Assembly (NCBI GenBank): GCA_934643145.1
Contig: CAKUBM010000037.1
Span: 1-15,573 of the forward strand
Reading direction: 5' to 3'
DNA length: 15,573 nt
Source of the DNA: an uncultured Collinsella sp.
Lineage (GTDB): Bacteria > Actinomycetota > Coriobacteriia > Coriobacteriales > Coriobacteriaceae
A program made the position numbers and the translations under genes. Under the pieces are notes generated by a model that did not search any database, was not told where the DNA came from, and saw nothing but the letters and a program-made list of their open reading frames with translations. Within the stretch, counting starts at the first letter, position 1, and each line of letters begins with the position of its first letter. Shown in pieces: positions 8,227-14,194 of the stretch.

Positions 8227-9315
8227 CTAGTCCAGGCGGACTGGGTCGTGGGGGTAGGCGTTGAGGATCTCGACGCCGTTCTCGGTCACCAGGGCCAGGT
8301 CCTCGATGCGGACACCGGTGCGGCCGGGGAGGTAGATGCCCGGTTCGATGGAGAACGTCATGCCTGGCTCTACGACCTTCTCGTTGACCAGCGAGACGTC
8401 GCCCGGCTCGTGGTCCTGCAGACCAATCGAGTGGCCCAGGCGATGCGTAAAGTATTTGCCGTAGCCCGCATCCTCAATCACGTCGCGTGCGGCGCGGTCC
8501 AGGTCGCACATGCGCACGCCCGGGGCGATGAGCCCCTCGGCGGCTTCGTTGGCGCGGCGCACGATGTCGTAGATGCGTGCGGTTTCCTCGTCCGGCTCAC
8601 CCCAAAAGAACGTGCGCGTCATGTCCGAGCAGTAGTTGCGATGGCGTCCGCCAATGTCGAATAGCACCACGTCGCCGCGCTTGAGCGCGGTGCCGTCGGG
8701 CTCGTGATGCGGGTCGCCGGCGTTGGCGCCAAAGCTCACGATGGGCGGGAAGCTAAAGCCCTCGCAGTCATGCTTGCGGTAGAGGCCGAGCATCTGGTCG
8801 GCAATCTCGCGCTCCGTCACGCCTTCGTGGACGAGCTTGATGGCGTCGGCCATCACGGCGTCGTTGGCGGCCGAGGATACGCGCATGAGCTCCTGCTCGG
8901 CAGCATCTTTGTACGTGCGTGCTGCGGTGACGGCAAAGTCGCCCAAGAAGAACTCGCTTGCGGCGTGGCGATCCATAAGGGGCATCAAAAAGCCGGAGCG
9001 CATGACGGTGTCGATGCCGAGCGGCTTGGTCGGATCGACCTCGCGCGCGATGGCGTCGGCCACGAGGTCGGTATCGGTGTGGTAGGCAACGCGGGCGTTG
9101 TCGTACTCGGGCAGCTGGTGCAGCGCGTTGACCAGGATCACGGGCTCGGCATCGCGCGCGAGCAGCACGCCGCAAAAACGCTCGAACATATCGGCATAAA
9201 AGCCGGTCAGGTAATAGATCGACCACGGGTCATTTACGAGCAGCTGTGCGCCGGGGTGCTGAGCCTCGAGCGCATCGAGCACGCGTGCCGCACGCTGGTC
9301 ATCGACATGTGCCAT
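8227..9315 (-). CDS. M24 family metallopeptidase (Xaa-Pro aminopeptidase/dipeptidase type)
   Basis: A cytoplasmic 362-residue pita-bread metallopeptidase expected to cleave peptides with proline in the second position using two divalent metal ions. The N-terminal creatinase-like domain runs to about residue 135. The catalytic domain shows all five expected metal ligands: D220 (VLFDIGG), D231 (CSDMTRTF), H295 (HRLGHSIG), E324 (SIEPGIY) and E338 (GVRIEDL). The accessory histidine of PHHEPDG (203-204) is also present. The start at 9315 is chosen because AAAGGA lies six bases upstream; an in-frame ATG at 9366 falls inside a repeat palindrome and lacks a ribosome site. No signal peptide is seen. 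The gene stands downstream of the flavoprotein operon but is separated from it by 178 bp of repeats, so it probably has its own promoter. PepP and PepQ subtypes cannot be separated here. Confidence 0.92.
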   Translation of the reverse strand: MAHVDDQRAARVLDALEAQHPGAQLLVNDPWSIYYLTGFYADMFERFCGVLLARDAEPVILVNALHQLPEYDNARVAYHTDTDLVADAIAREVDPTKPLGIDTVMRSGFLMPLMDRHAASEFFLGDFAVTAARTYKDAAEQELMRVSSAANDAVMADAIKLVHEGVTEREIADQMLGLYRKHDCEGFSFPPIVSFGANAGDPHHEPDGTALKRGDVVLFDIGGRHRNYCSDMTRTFFWGEPDEETARIYDIVRRANEAAEGLIAPGVRMCDLDRAARDVIEDAGYGKYFTHRLGHSIGLQDHEPGDVSLVNEKVVEPGMTFSIEPGIYLPGRTGVRIEDLALVTENGVEILNAYPHDPVRLD

Positions 9316-9321
9316 GAAACA

Positions 9322-9327
9322 TCCTTT
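9322..9327 (-). promoter_or_regulatory. Ribosome binding site fixing the metallopeptidase start
   Basis: On the minus strand AAAGGA precedes the ATG at 9315 by six bases. It excludes the longer frame beginning at 9366. Confidence 0.75.
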
Positions 9328-9360
9328 CACTAGGGTGCCACCATGGTATCCCAAGCGCGC

Positions 9361-9447
9361 CCTCATGAGTTGCGGTGAAATACGGACTGTTGAGCGGCCT
9401 AGAGCCGGAAAACAGTCCGTATTTCACCGCAACTCATGAGGGGATGG
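9361..9447. repeat. 80-nt dispersed palindromic repeat, copy 2, with 31-bp perfect arms
   Basis: Arms 9361-9391 and 9411-9441 are perfect complements over 31 bp around a 19-nt loop that itself holds CGGC/GCCG. The stretch 9368-9447 is the complement-strand homologue of 1631-1710, including the CCATCCCCTCAT flank. This copy is intact while copy 1 has accumulated mismatches in its distal arm. It fills most of the gap between the DUF1667 gene and the metallopeptidase gene. Confidence 0.8.
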
Positions 9448-9460
9448 GGTTGATGGCGGG

Positions 9461-9487
9461 GTAGCTAAAAGAGCCCCGTCCCAAAAT
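9461..9487. repeat. Half-copy of the GGGACGGGGC palindrome beside the DUF1667 stop
   Basis: Read on the minus strand, TTTTGGGACGGGGCTCTTTT followed by AGCTACCCC resembles the left arm of 1724-1792. It begins about seven bases after the DUF1667 stop codon. A small internal fold (CGGGGCT with AGC and CCCCG) could form, so a role at the operon's 3' end is possible. Confidence 0.45.
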
Positions 9488-9493
9488 GACTAG

Positions 9494-9892
9494 TTAGGCT
9501 TGGTCGATGTCCATGCTGGCGACTAGGTTGATGTTGGTGTCTAGGAGGTTCTCCAGCACGACGTCGCCCATGTGGATGGGGGCGTTGACGACCAGGCCGC
9601 GGATGAGGGCCATGGCTTGGGCGTGGAGTTCGAGCGGGACGGCCTCGGCCGTGCGGACCGGCAGCAGGGCTTCGTCGCCGCCGGAGACGGCCACGGTGGT
9701 AGTGAGTACACGCACAGGACAGGTAAGCTCTTGGTGTGCGAACTTGTCGCCGCGCGGGCAGCTGTTGCCTGTCACGGAGCACACTTCCGCCACGTGGCCA
9801 TCGGCGTCGCGCTCGACCTCCACGGTCAGGAGACATTCGGACGGGCAGGTCGTGCAGTTGAACTGCAGTGTCTCGGTCGCGTTGTCGCTCAT
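9494..9892 (-). CDS. DUF1667 family small cysteine-rich protein
   Basis: A 132-residue cytoplasmic protein with six cysteines clustered near its N-terminus: CTTCPSEC (C13, C16, C20), C38, C45 in GNSCPRG, and C58 in LTCPVRVLTTTV. The pattern matches DUF1667, a family usually encoded next to GlpA- and GlpB-like flavoproteins and suspected of binding a metal or iron-sulfur cluster. Its role is inferred to be electron transfer or assembly within that dehydrogenase; this is not established by the sequence. It is the last gene of the operon, starting three bases after the upstream stop. Its GGAGG ribosome site (9901-9905) overlaps the final codons of the FAD/NAD oxidoreductase, which suggests translational coupling. 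Confidence 0.88.
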   Translation of the reverse strand: MSDNATETLQFNCTTCPSECLLTVEVERDADGHVAEVCSVTGNSCPRGDKFAHQELTCPVRVLTTTVAVSGGDEALLPVRTAEAVPLELHAQAMALIRGLVVNAPIHMGDVVLENLLDTNINLVASMDIDQA

Positions 9893-9895
9893 GCT

Positions 9896-11269
9896 TTATG
9901 CCTCCTCGACGGGGTCGATAGATAGGACGATCTCGCTAGCGCCCAGATCGAGCGCCTGCTGAATCACCTTTGCCGGCAGCGGGAAGCTTTCCATAACGCT
10001 CGGCTTAAAGGCGCGGATCTTTCCGGCGAACAGTTCCTCGCCGTTAGCCAGGATTCGCACGCGGGCGGCATCGACAGGCCGGCGCACGCGGAAGTTGAGC
10101 TTGGTGAGCCCGACGGTTGTGATACGCCCCGGAAGTGCGTAGCCGGCAATGCCGGCGGGGGAGACCGTGAGCTCGCAGCTCGCGCTCGCAGCGTCAGCCT
10201 CGTCGCCCAGCGCCCATGCCGCCGCGGCAGCGCCGGCGCACTCGGACTCGGTCGTCACGTTGTCTGCCAAGTCGTGTACGTGCAGAACGTTGCCGCAGGC
10301 AAAGATGCCCGGTACGACCGTCTGCAGGCTCTGGTCCACCACAGCTCCGCGCGTGCGGGGGTCCAGTTCCACGCCCGCGCCCACTGAAAGCTCGTTCTCG
10401 GGGATCAATCCTACCGAAAGCAGTAGCGTGTCGCAGGGAACGATGCGCTCGGTCCCCGGAATGGGCGCCAGGTGCTCGTCGACCTGGCTCACCTCGACGG
10501 CCTCCACGCGGTCGTGCCCGATCACGCGCGTGACAGTGGTCGACAGATGCAGCGGAATGCCAAAGTCGTCCAGGCAGTTCTTCACATTGCGGCGCAGGCC
10601 GTTGGCGTACGGCATGAGCTCGTACACGCCCTCGACCGAAATCCCCTCGAGCGTGCAGCGGCGCGCCATTATGAGCCCGATATCGCCCGAGCCCAAAATG
10701 ACGGCGCGCGAGCCGGGTTTGAGGTTGTCGATATTGATGTATCGTTGCGCCAGGCCGGCCGTAAACACGCCGGCGGGTCGGCTGCCGGGGATCTTGATCT
10801 CGCTGCGTGTGCGCTCGCGGCAGCCCATCGCAAAAACGACCGCGCGTCCGGTGAGCCGCAGCATGCCGGCGGGGCTCATGAGCGTGACGGTGTGGACGGC
10901 GGCGTTGCCTGTGTCCGCTGCGCCTGAACCCCCGTCAATCCCGATCACCATGCTGTCCAAGAACAGCGCGATGTCGGTCGCGCGCACCTGGTCGATAAAT
11001 CGCTGCGCGTATTCGGGACCGGTGAGTTCCTGCTTAAAGTGCGACAGGCCAAAACCCGGGTGAATACACTGGCGGAGGATTCCGCCCAGGTGCCGCTCGC
11101 GCTCCACGATGGCCGCGCGCGCACCGGCCTTGTGAGCGGAAAGTGCGGCCGCCATACCGGCAGGTCCGCCGCCGATAACGACCACGTCGAACGCCTGCGT
11201 TGCCACGGCCACGGCACCACCGCCGCAGACCGCGCCCGACATCGCGCCCATCTCGCAATCCGTCGCCAT
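9896..11269 (-). CDS. FAD/NAD(P)-binding oxidoreductase (GlpB-like partner subunit)
   Basis: A 457-residue pyridine nucleotide-disulfide-oxidoreductase-fold protein. The first Rossmann motif GGGPAG (33-38) binds FAD, followed by ERERHLGGILRQCIHPGFGL (56-75), a signature of the group found beside GlpA-like proteins. AMGCRERTR (147-155) and a second Rossmann motif GSGDIG (193-198) for NAD(P) follow, and GIFACGN (321-327) closes the FAD site. The C-terminal 90 residues form an extra domain. It probably passes electrons from the GlpA-like subunit to a nicotinamide or another carrier; the acceptor is inferred. The start at 11269 follows the upstream stop by one base, with GGGGG about nine bases before it; M7 or M10 are possible starts because the first 26 residues are low-complexity. 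It lacks the redox CxxxxC of classical disulfide reductases in the first domain. Confidence 0.88.
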   Translation of the reverse strand: MATDCEMGAMSGAVCGGGAVAVATQAFDVVVIGGGPAGMAAALSAHKAGARAAIVERERHLGGILRQCIHPGFGLSHFKQELTGPEYAQRFIDQVRATDIALFLDSMVIGIDGGSGAADTGNAAVHTVTLMSPAGMLRLTGRAVVFAMGCRERTRSEIKIPGSRPAGVFTAGLAQRYINIDNLKPGSRAVILGSGDIGLIMARRCTLEGISVEGVYELMPYANGLRRNVKNCLDDFGIPLHLSTTVTRVIGHDRVEAVEVSQVDEHLAPIPGTERIVPCDTLLLSVGLIPENELSVGAGVELDPRTRGAVVDQSLQTVVPGIFACGNVLHVHDLADNVTTESECAGAAAAAWALGDEADAASASCELTVSPAGIAGYALPGRITTVGLTKLNFRVRRPVDAARVRILANGEELFAGKIRAFKPSVMESFPLPAKVIQQALDLGASEIVLSIDPVEEA

Positions 11270-11270
11270 C

Positions 11271-12728
11271 TTAGCGCACCCCCTTCAAAGGTCCCTCAAC
11301 GAGCCACGAACCAGCATCCTCCAGCAACACCTCGCTGGGGTCGCAGCCAAGCTCGCGGGCAAGAATCGCCACTACGCGGCTTTGACAAAAACCGCTCTGG
11401 CAGCGGCCCATGCCCGCACGGCAGCGACGCTTGACGCCCTCGACCGAAACCGCCCCCGGCTGGCGCTGAATCGCTGCAACGATCTCGGCCTCGGGTACCG
11501 TCTCGCAGCGGCAGACTATCTGCCCCCACGCCGGGTCGGACTCAATCAGCTCCTCCTTGCGCGCAAGTGACGCGCGGTCAAAGTCGTCCGGCGCATGGCG
11601 AATCGGGTCCCAATCGGTACGCTCGTGCAAAGCCACGCCGGCCTCGCGCATCACGTGCTCCATGCGCTCGGCAATGGCCGGCGCGCTCGCCACGCCCGGC
11701 GACTGAATGCCTGCCGTCTGGAACAGCCCCGGCACTACAGCGGACTGCCCAATAAAGAAGTCGTTCGTTCCCTGAATGACCGGACGCCCGCCGGCAAACG
11801 CGCGCACCACGCGGCGCGTGTCCAGATCGGGCACCAGCTTGCGCGCGCCGGTCAGCAGTGCGTTAACGTCGCTCGCGTAGGTCTGAGTGTCGCCCGGCTC
11901 GCGCTCGGCGGCGGTCGCGGTGATCACGGTGTTGCCATGCACGGTGCCCGTCACAATAACGCCCTTCGACACCGGCGTCGGCACGGGGTAGAGCGGCATC
12001 AGCGCGCGCGGCTCCTTGTCCAGCACCACGATGTTGCCCTGGCGCCAGACCATCTGGAACTTCTCGGCGCCCGCCATATGCGAGATGTCTGCGGCTCCGT
12101 TGCCCGCGGCGTTGATCAAATAGCGGCAACGCACATCCCCTGCGGGGGCCACCAGCGTAAAGAGCGCGGCCTCATCGTCCGAGTCAGTAACCTCAATCGC
12201 CTCCACCGGCGCGGACCGCATAAACGTCACCCCGTTAGCCACAGCGTTCTCCAGCGCGGCGATAGCGACCTCAAACGGGTCGACAAAACCGGTCGAGGGG
12301 CACCACAGCGCGCACGTTGCCTCGGTACTCGCACGAGGTTCTAGCTCGTGAATACACTCGGGGCCAATAATTGACAGCTCGGGTACGCCGTTGGCCAGGC
12401 CGTTGCACCGCAGCTGCTCCAGATGCGCGTGGTCCTGGTCGTTAAAGCCCAGCACCATCGACCCGGTGCGTCGGAACAAAAATCCCAGCTCCTGTGCCCA
12501 TGTGCCGTACAGCTCGCAGCCACGGGCGTTGACCTGCGCCTTTACCGTCCCCGGCGCTGGATCGTAGCCGGCGTGCACCAGGCCGCCGTTGGCCTTCGAC
12601 GCGCCCAACGCAATATCGTTGGCCGCCTCGACCACGCAAATGGACAGGTCATAGCGCGCGAGCTGCCGCGCGATGGCGCATCCGGTGATGCCCGCGCCCA
12701 CAATCGCGATATCAAACGTTTCCGTCAC
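11271..12728 (-). CDS. GlpA-like FAD-dependent dehydrogenase with C-terminal BFD [2Fe-2S] domain
   Basis: A 485-residue flavoprotein resembling the catalytic subunit of anaerobic glycerol-3-phosphate dehydrogenase. The DAO-type FAD fold has VGAGITGCAIARQL (10-23) and the acidic ribose-binding E34, then ASKANGGLVHAGYDP (43-57), typical of glycerol-3-phosphate/2-hydroxyacid oxidases. The C-terminal Fer2_BFD domain has C406-x-C408 (IVCRCET) and C443-x4-C448 (GMGRCQSGFC), the expected four cluster ligands; an additional C436 sits where relatives often have threonine. It starts with GTG, supported by GGGAGG four bases upstream. It is the first gene of a three-gene operon with the GlpB-like and DUF1667 proteins. 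No glycerol kinase or facilitator gene lies in the window, so glycerol 3-phosphate as substrate is only a hypothesis. Confidence 0.88.
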   Translation of the reverse strand: MTETFDIAIVGAGITGCAIARQLARYDLSICVVEAANDIALGASKANGGLVHAGYDPAPGTVKAQVNARGCELYGTWAQELGFLFRRTGSMVLGFNDQDHAHLEQLRCNGLANGVPELSIIGPECIHELEPRASTEATCALWCPSTGFVDPFEVAIAALENAVANGVTFMRSAPVEAIEVTDSDDEAALFTLVAPAGDVRCRYLINAAGNGAADISHMAGAEKFQMVWRQGNIVVLDKEPRALMPLYPVPTPVSKGVIVTGTVHGNTVITATAAEREPGDTQTYASDVNALLTGARKLVPDLDTRRVVRAFAGGRPVIQGTNDFFIGQSAVVPGLFQTAGIQSPGVASAPAIAERMEHVMREAGVALHERTDWDPIRHAPDDFDRASLARKEELIESDPAWGQIVCRCETVPEAEIVAAIQRQPGAVSVEGVKRRCRAGMGRCQSGFCQSRVVAILARELGCDPSEVLLEDAGSWLVEGPLKGVR

Positions 12729-12732
12729 AGTG

Positions 12733-12738
12733 CCTCCC
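12733..12738 (-). promoter_or_regulatory. Ribosome binding site for the GTG start at 12728
   Basis: Minus-strand GGGAGG lies four bases upstream of the GTG codon and supports this non-ATG start. Confidence 0.75.
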
Positions 12739-12745
12739 AGACGAG

Positions 12746-12760
12746 TTGACAGGCTGTCAA
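12746..12760. promoter_or_regulatory. Perfect palindrome, candidate operator of the flavoprotein operon
   Basis: TTGACAG-G-CTGTCAA is a perfect 7+1+7 dyad located 18-32 bases upstream of the GTG start. Its size and position suit a repressor operator of the GntR or similar class. The TTGACA half could also be read as a -35 box, but no -10 is found at a workable distance before the ribosome site. The regulator is unknown. Confidence 0.45.
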
Positions 12761-12919
12761 TAAGACTATCCTACGGTCTGTACACCCCCAGTGCGGCGGC
12801 AATGCGGCGAACAGCCCCGCAGCATCCGCCAACGGCAGGCGAGGGGAGACCCAGCACGGACGTCGTCCTTGCCAGACCGCAGGCACAACCACTCAAGCTC
12901 GCGGTCGATGCCGCTACCT
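12761..12919. other. Intergenic stretch without a recognisable gene
   Basis: High-GC sequence between the operon start and the repeat array. Frames on both strands are open for 40-60 codons but are alanine- and proline-rich and lack ribosome sites. I recognise no family in them. It may contain the operon promoter or remnants of a lost coding region. Confidence 0.4.
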
Positions 12920-13417
12920 GCTACAGATTGAGATGCTGAGTCCACAGTCATACATTCGTCTCGATCTGTAACAGGAAGAGGGGGAATAAGGACCTAGTTG
13001 TTACAGATTGAGATGTTTGGCGGGTAGGTTGCCCCTTTGTCTTGATCTGTAACATCTGGGGCCGATTTTGCTGAGTTACTGTTACAGATTGAGACATTAG
13101 GTTTGGACATTTTCCCTTGTCTAAATCTGTAACAGTAAGACGGGATTTTGGACCCTAGGTGTTACAGATTTAGATGAACGGTCGGGATGGTTTTCGTTTG
13201 TCTCGTTCTGTAACAGTTGGGTGCGGATTTGGGGTCTAGGTGTTGCAGATTGAGATTGAAGTCGGGGAGGGAACGGTTTGTCTTGATCTGTAACATCTGG
13301 GAACAGTTTTGCCGAGTTACTGTTACAGATCGAGACATTGGCCGGGCGGGCAAACCTTTTGTCTCGATCTGTAACAGCTGGAGCTGAATTTGGGCCCCAC
13401 CCGTTACAGATTGAGAT
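12920..13417. repeat. Array of 13 alternating inverted 15-nt repeats with near-constant spacing
   Basis: Consensus GTTACAGATYRAGAY. Forward copies start at 12920, 13000, 13081, 13161, 13242, 13322 and 13403; reverse copies start at 12958, 13039, 13119, 13200, 13280 and 13361. Orientation alternates without exception. Every reverse-to-forward gap is 27 nt; forward-to-reverse gaps run 23, 24, 23, 24, 23, 24 nt. The motif is usually extended by an outer T (TGTTACAG). Adjacent copies can pair as hairpins in either register. Gap sequences are diverged but related to one another, unlike CRISPR spacers. The first copy is degenerate (GCTACAG). The organisation resembles BIME arrays of alternating REP units, or a chain of RNA hairpins or protein-binding dyads. 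No cas, transposase or REP-associated (RAYT) gene is in the window. Confidence 0.9.
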
Positions 13418-13472
13418 GTTTGTGTCCGCGGCGGCCCCGCGCCCGGCCGTGGTCCCATATAAACAAACCCCG

Positions 13473-13481
13473 TGGTAAACT
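13473..13481 (+). promoter_or_regulatory. Possible extended -10 promoter of the zinc-ribbon gene
   Basis: TGGTAAACT fits an extended -10 (TGn followed by TAAACT), which would start transcription about 30 nt before the ATG at 13517. No good -35 is seen upstream, as is allowed for extended -10 promoters. TATAAA at 13458-13463 is a rival -10. Confidence 0.3.
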
Positions 13482-13516
13482 TGACCAAGCTGTAACTACC
13501 CCGAAAGGTACCCCTA

Positions 13517-13948
13517 ATGTCCAAGTACATCTCCGAGCTCATGTCGCCGCAGCTTATGGGCGTCATCTATGCCTTTGTCGGCTTTATCATCGCCCTGTAT
13601 GTGCTGTCGGTCGTCTATGTGTTCATCGACGCTCGCCGCCGCGGCGCCAGCGCCTACGTGGCATGGGGCATCATCGCACTCATCCCGTTTGTGGGCCTCA
13701 TCGCCTACCTGGTCCTGCGTCCGCACTCCTACGCGGCCGACCGCGAGGAGCAGGAGCTGGACATGGCCCTGCGCGAGCGCCAGCTTGCCCAGTACGGCAC
13801 CTGCCCGCAGTGCGGCGCGCCCATCGAGAAGGACTTCGTCGTCTGCCCGGTGTGCGATACCCAGGTTCGCAACGTCTGCCCCAGCTGCCATCGCCCGCTC
13901 GATGCGCACTGGAAGGTTTGCCCTTACTGCCGAACTCGCATCCAGTAA
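13517..13948 (+). CDS. Membrane protein with two transmembrane helices and a double zinc ribbon
   Basis: A 143-residue protein with no recognised specific function. Two hydrophobic helices span about residues 14-37 and 47-67. The segment ARRRGASAYVAWGIIALIPF with the following GLIAYLVLRP resembles the phospholipase D N-terminal (PLDc_N) membrane module. A charged, probably helical linker (74-92) leads to a cytoplasmic double zinc ribbon of four CxxC knuckles: C96/C99, C110/C113, C121/C124 and C135/C138, which would bind two zinc ions. GAAAGG (13503-13508) is the ribosome site, eight bases before the ATG. The gene lies between the alternating repeat array and thrS and is probably monocistronic, since a hairpin and a separate promoter precede thrS. 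Regulation by the array is possible but not shown. Confidence 0.85.
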   Translation: MSKYISELMSPQLMGVIYAFVGFIIALYVLSVVYVFIDARRRGASAYVAWGIIALIPFVGLIAYLVLRPHSYAADREEQELDMALRERQLAQYGTCPQCGAPIEKDFVVCPVCDTQVRNVCPSCHRPLDAHWKVCPYCRTRIQ

Positions 13949-14064
13949 CGCATCCATCGCCGGGCCGGCCGCAAGCCACGGGCGCCGTGCGCCTCACACG
14001 AGCGCGCGACCCGCACGCGCTCCGCACGCACCCACGCCCACACGATGAAGCATGCGTAGAAAAT

Positions 14065-14102
14065 CGCCCGCCGTGCCATTAAGGTGCGGCGGGCGCTTGT
14101 AT
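14065..14102 (+). terminator. GC-rich hairpin after the zinc-ribbon gene, terminator candidate
   Basis: CGCCCGCCG (14065-14073) pairs with CGGCGGGCG (14087-14095), with a partial GCC/GG extension around the loop, followed by CTTGTAT. The U-tract is poor. The 3' end overlaps the proposed thrS -35 box, so termination and initiation signals are interleaved. The 115 bases between the stop codon and this hairpin hold nothing I recognise. Confidence 0.5.
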
Positions 14103-14124
14103 ACCAAGGCAACCTGCCTATAAT
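14097..14124 (+). promoter_or_regulatory. Promoter of thrS
   Basis: A perfect -10 TATAAT (14119-14124) with TTGTAT (14097-14102) as a -35 at 16-bp spacing. The predicted transcript starts near 14131, giving a leader of about 65 nt. That is too short for a T-box riboswitch, and no specifier-loop or antiterminator features are seen. Confidence 0.7.
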
Positions 14125-14194
14125 GATGCAAGTCAAAAACGCCGAGCGCATCGCACGCACTTGCATCAGGCATCCGAGAGGAGAAAACATACCC

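Noticed and set aside
8182..9333. Plus-strand frames opposite the metallopeptidase
   Set aside because: These are antisense shadows of a gene with complete catalytic motifs on the minus strand.
9316..9366. Longer start of the metallopeptidase at 9366
   Set aside because: That ATG lies inside the 31-bp repeat palindrome and has no ribosome site, whereas 9315 has AAAGGA upstream.
12673..12951. Small genes on either strand between the operon and the array
   Set aside because: They are compositionally biased mirror frames without ribosome sites or recognisable families; part overlaps the 5' end of the GlpA-like gene.
12920..13417. CRISPR array
   Set aside because: Repeats are only about 15 nt, alternate in orientation, and the intervening sequences are related to each other (for example the gaps at 13054 and 13295). 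No cas genes are present.
12920..13417. Integron attC sites or plasmid iterons
   Set aside because: The motif GTTACAG does not fit the attC core GTTRRRY, there are no cassettes between copies, and iterons are direct repeats beside a replication gene, which is absent.
14125..14194. T-box riboswitch in front of thrS
   Set aside because: The leader is only about 65 nt with no T-box sequence or terminator/antiterminator pair.
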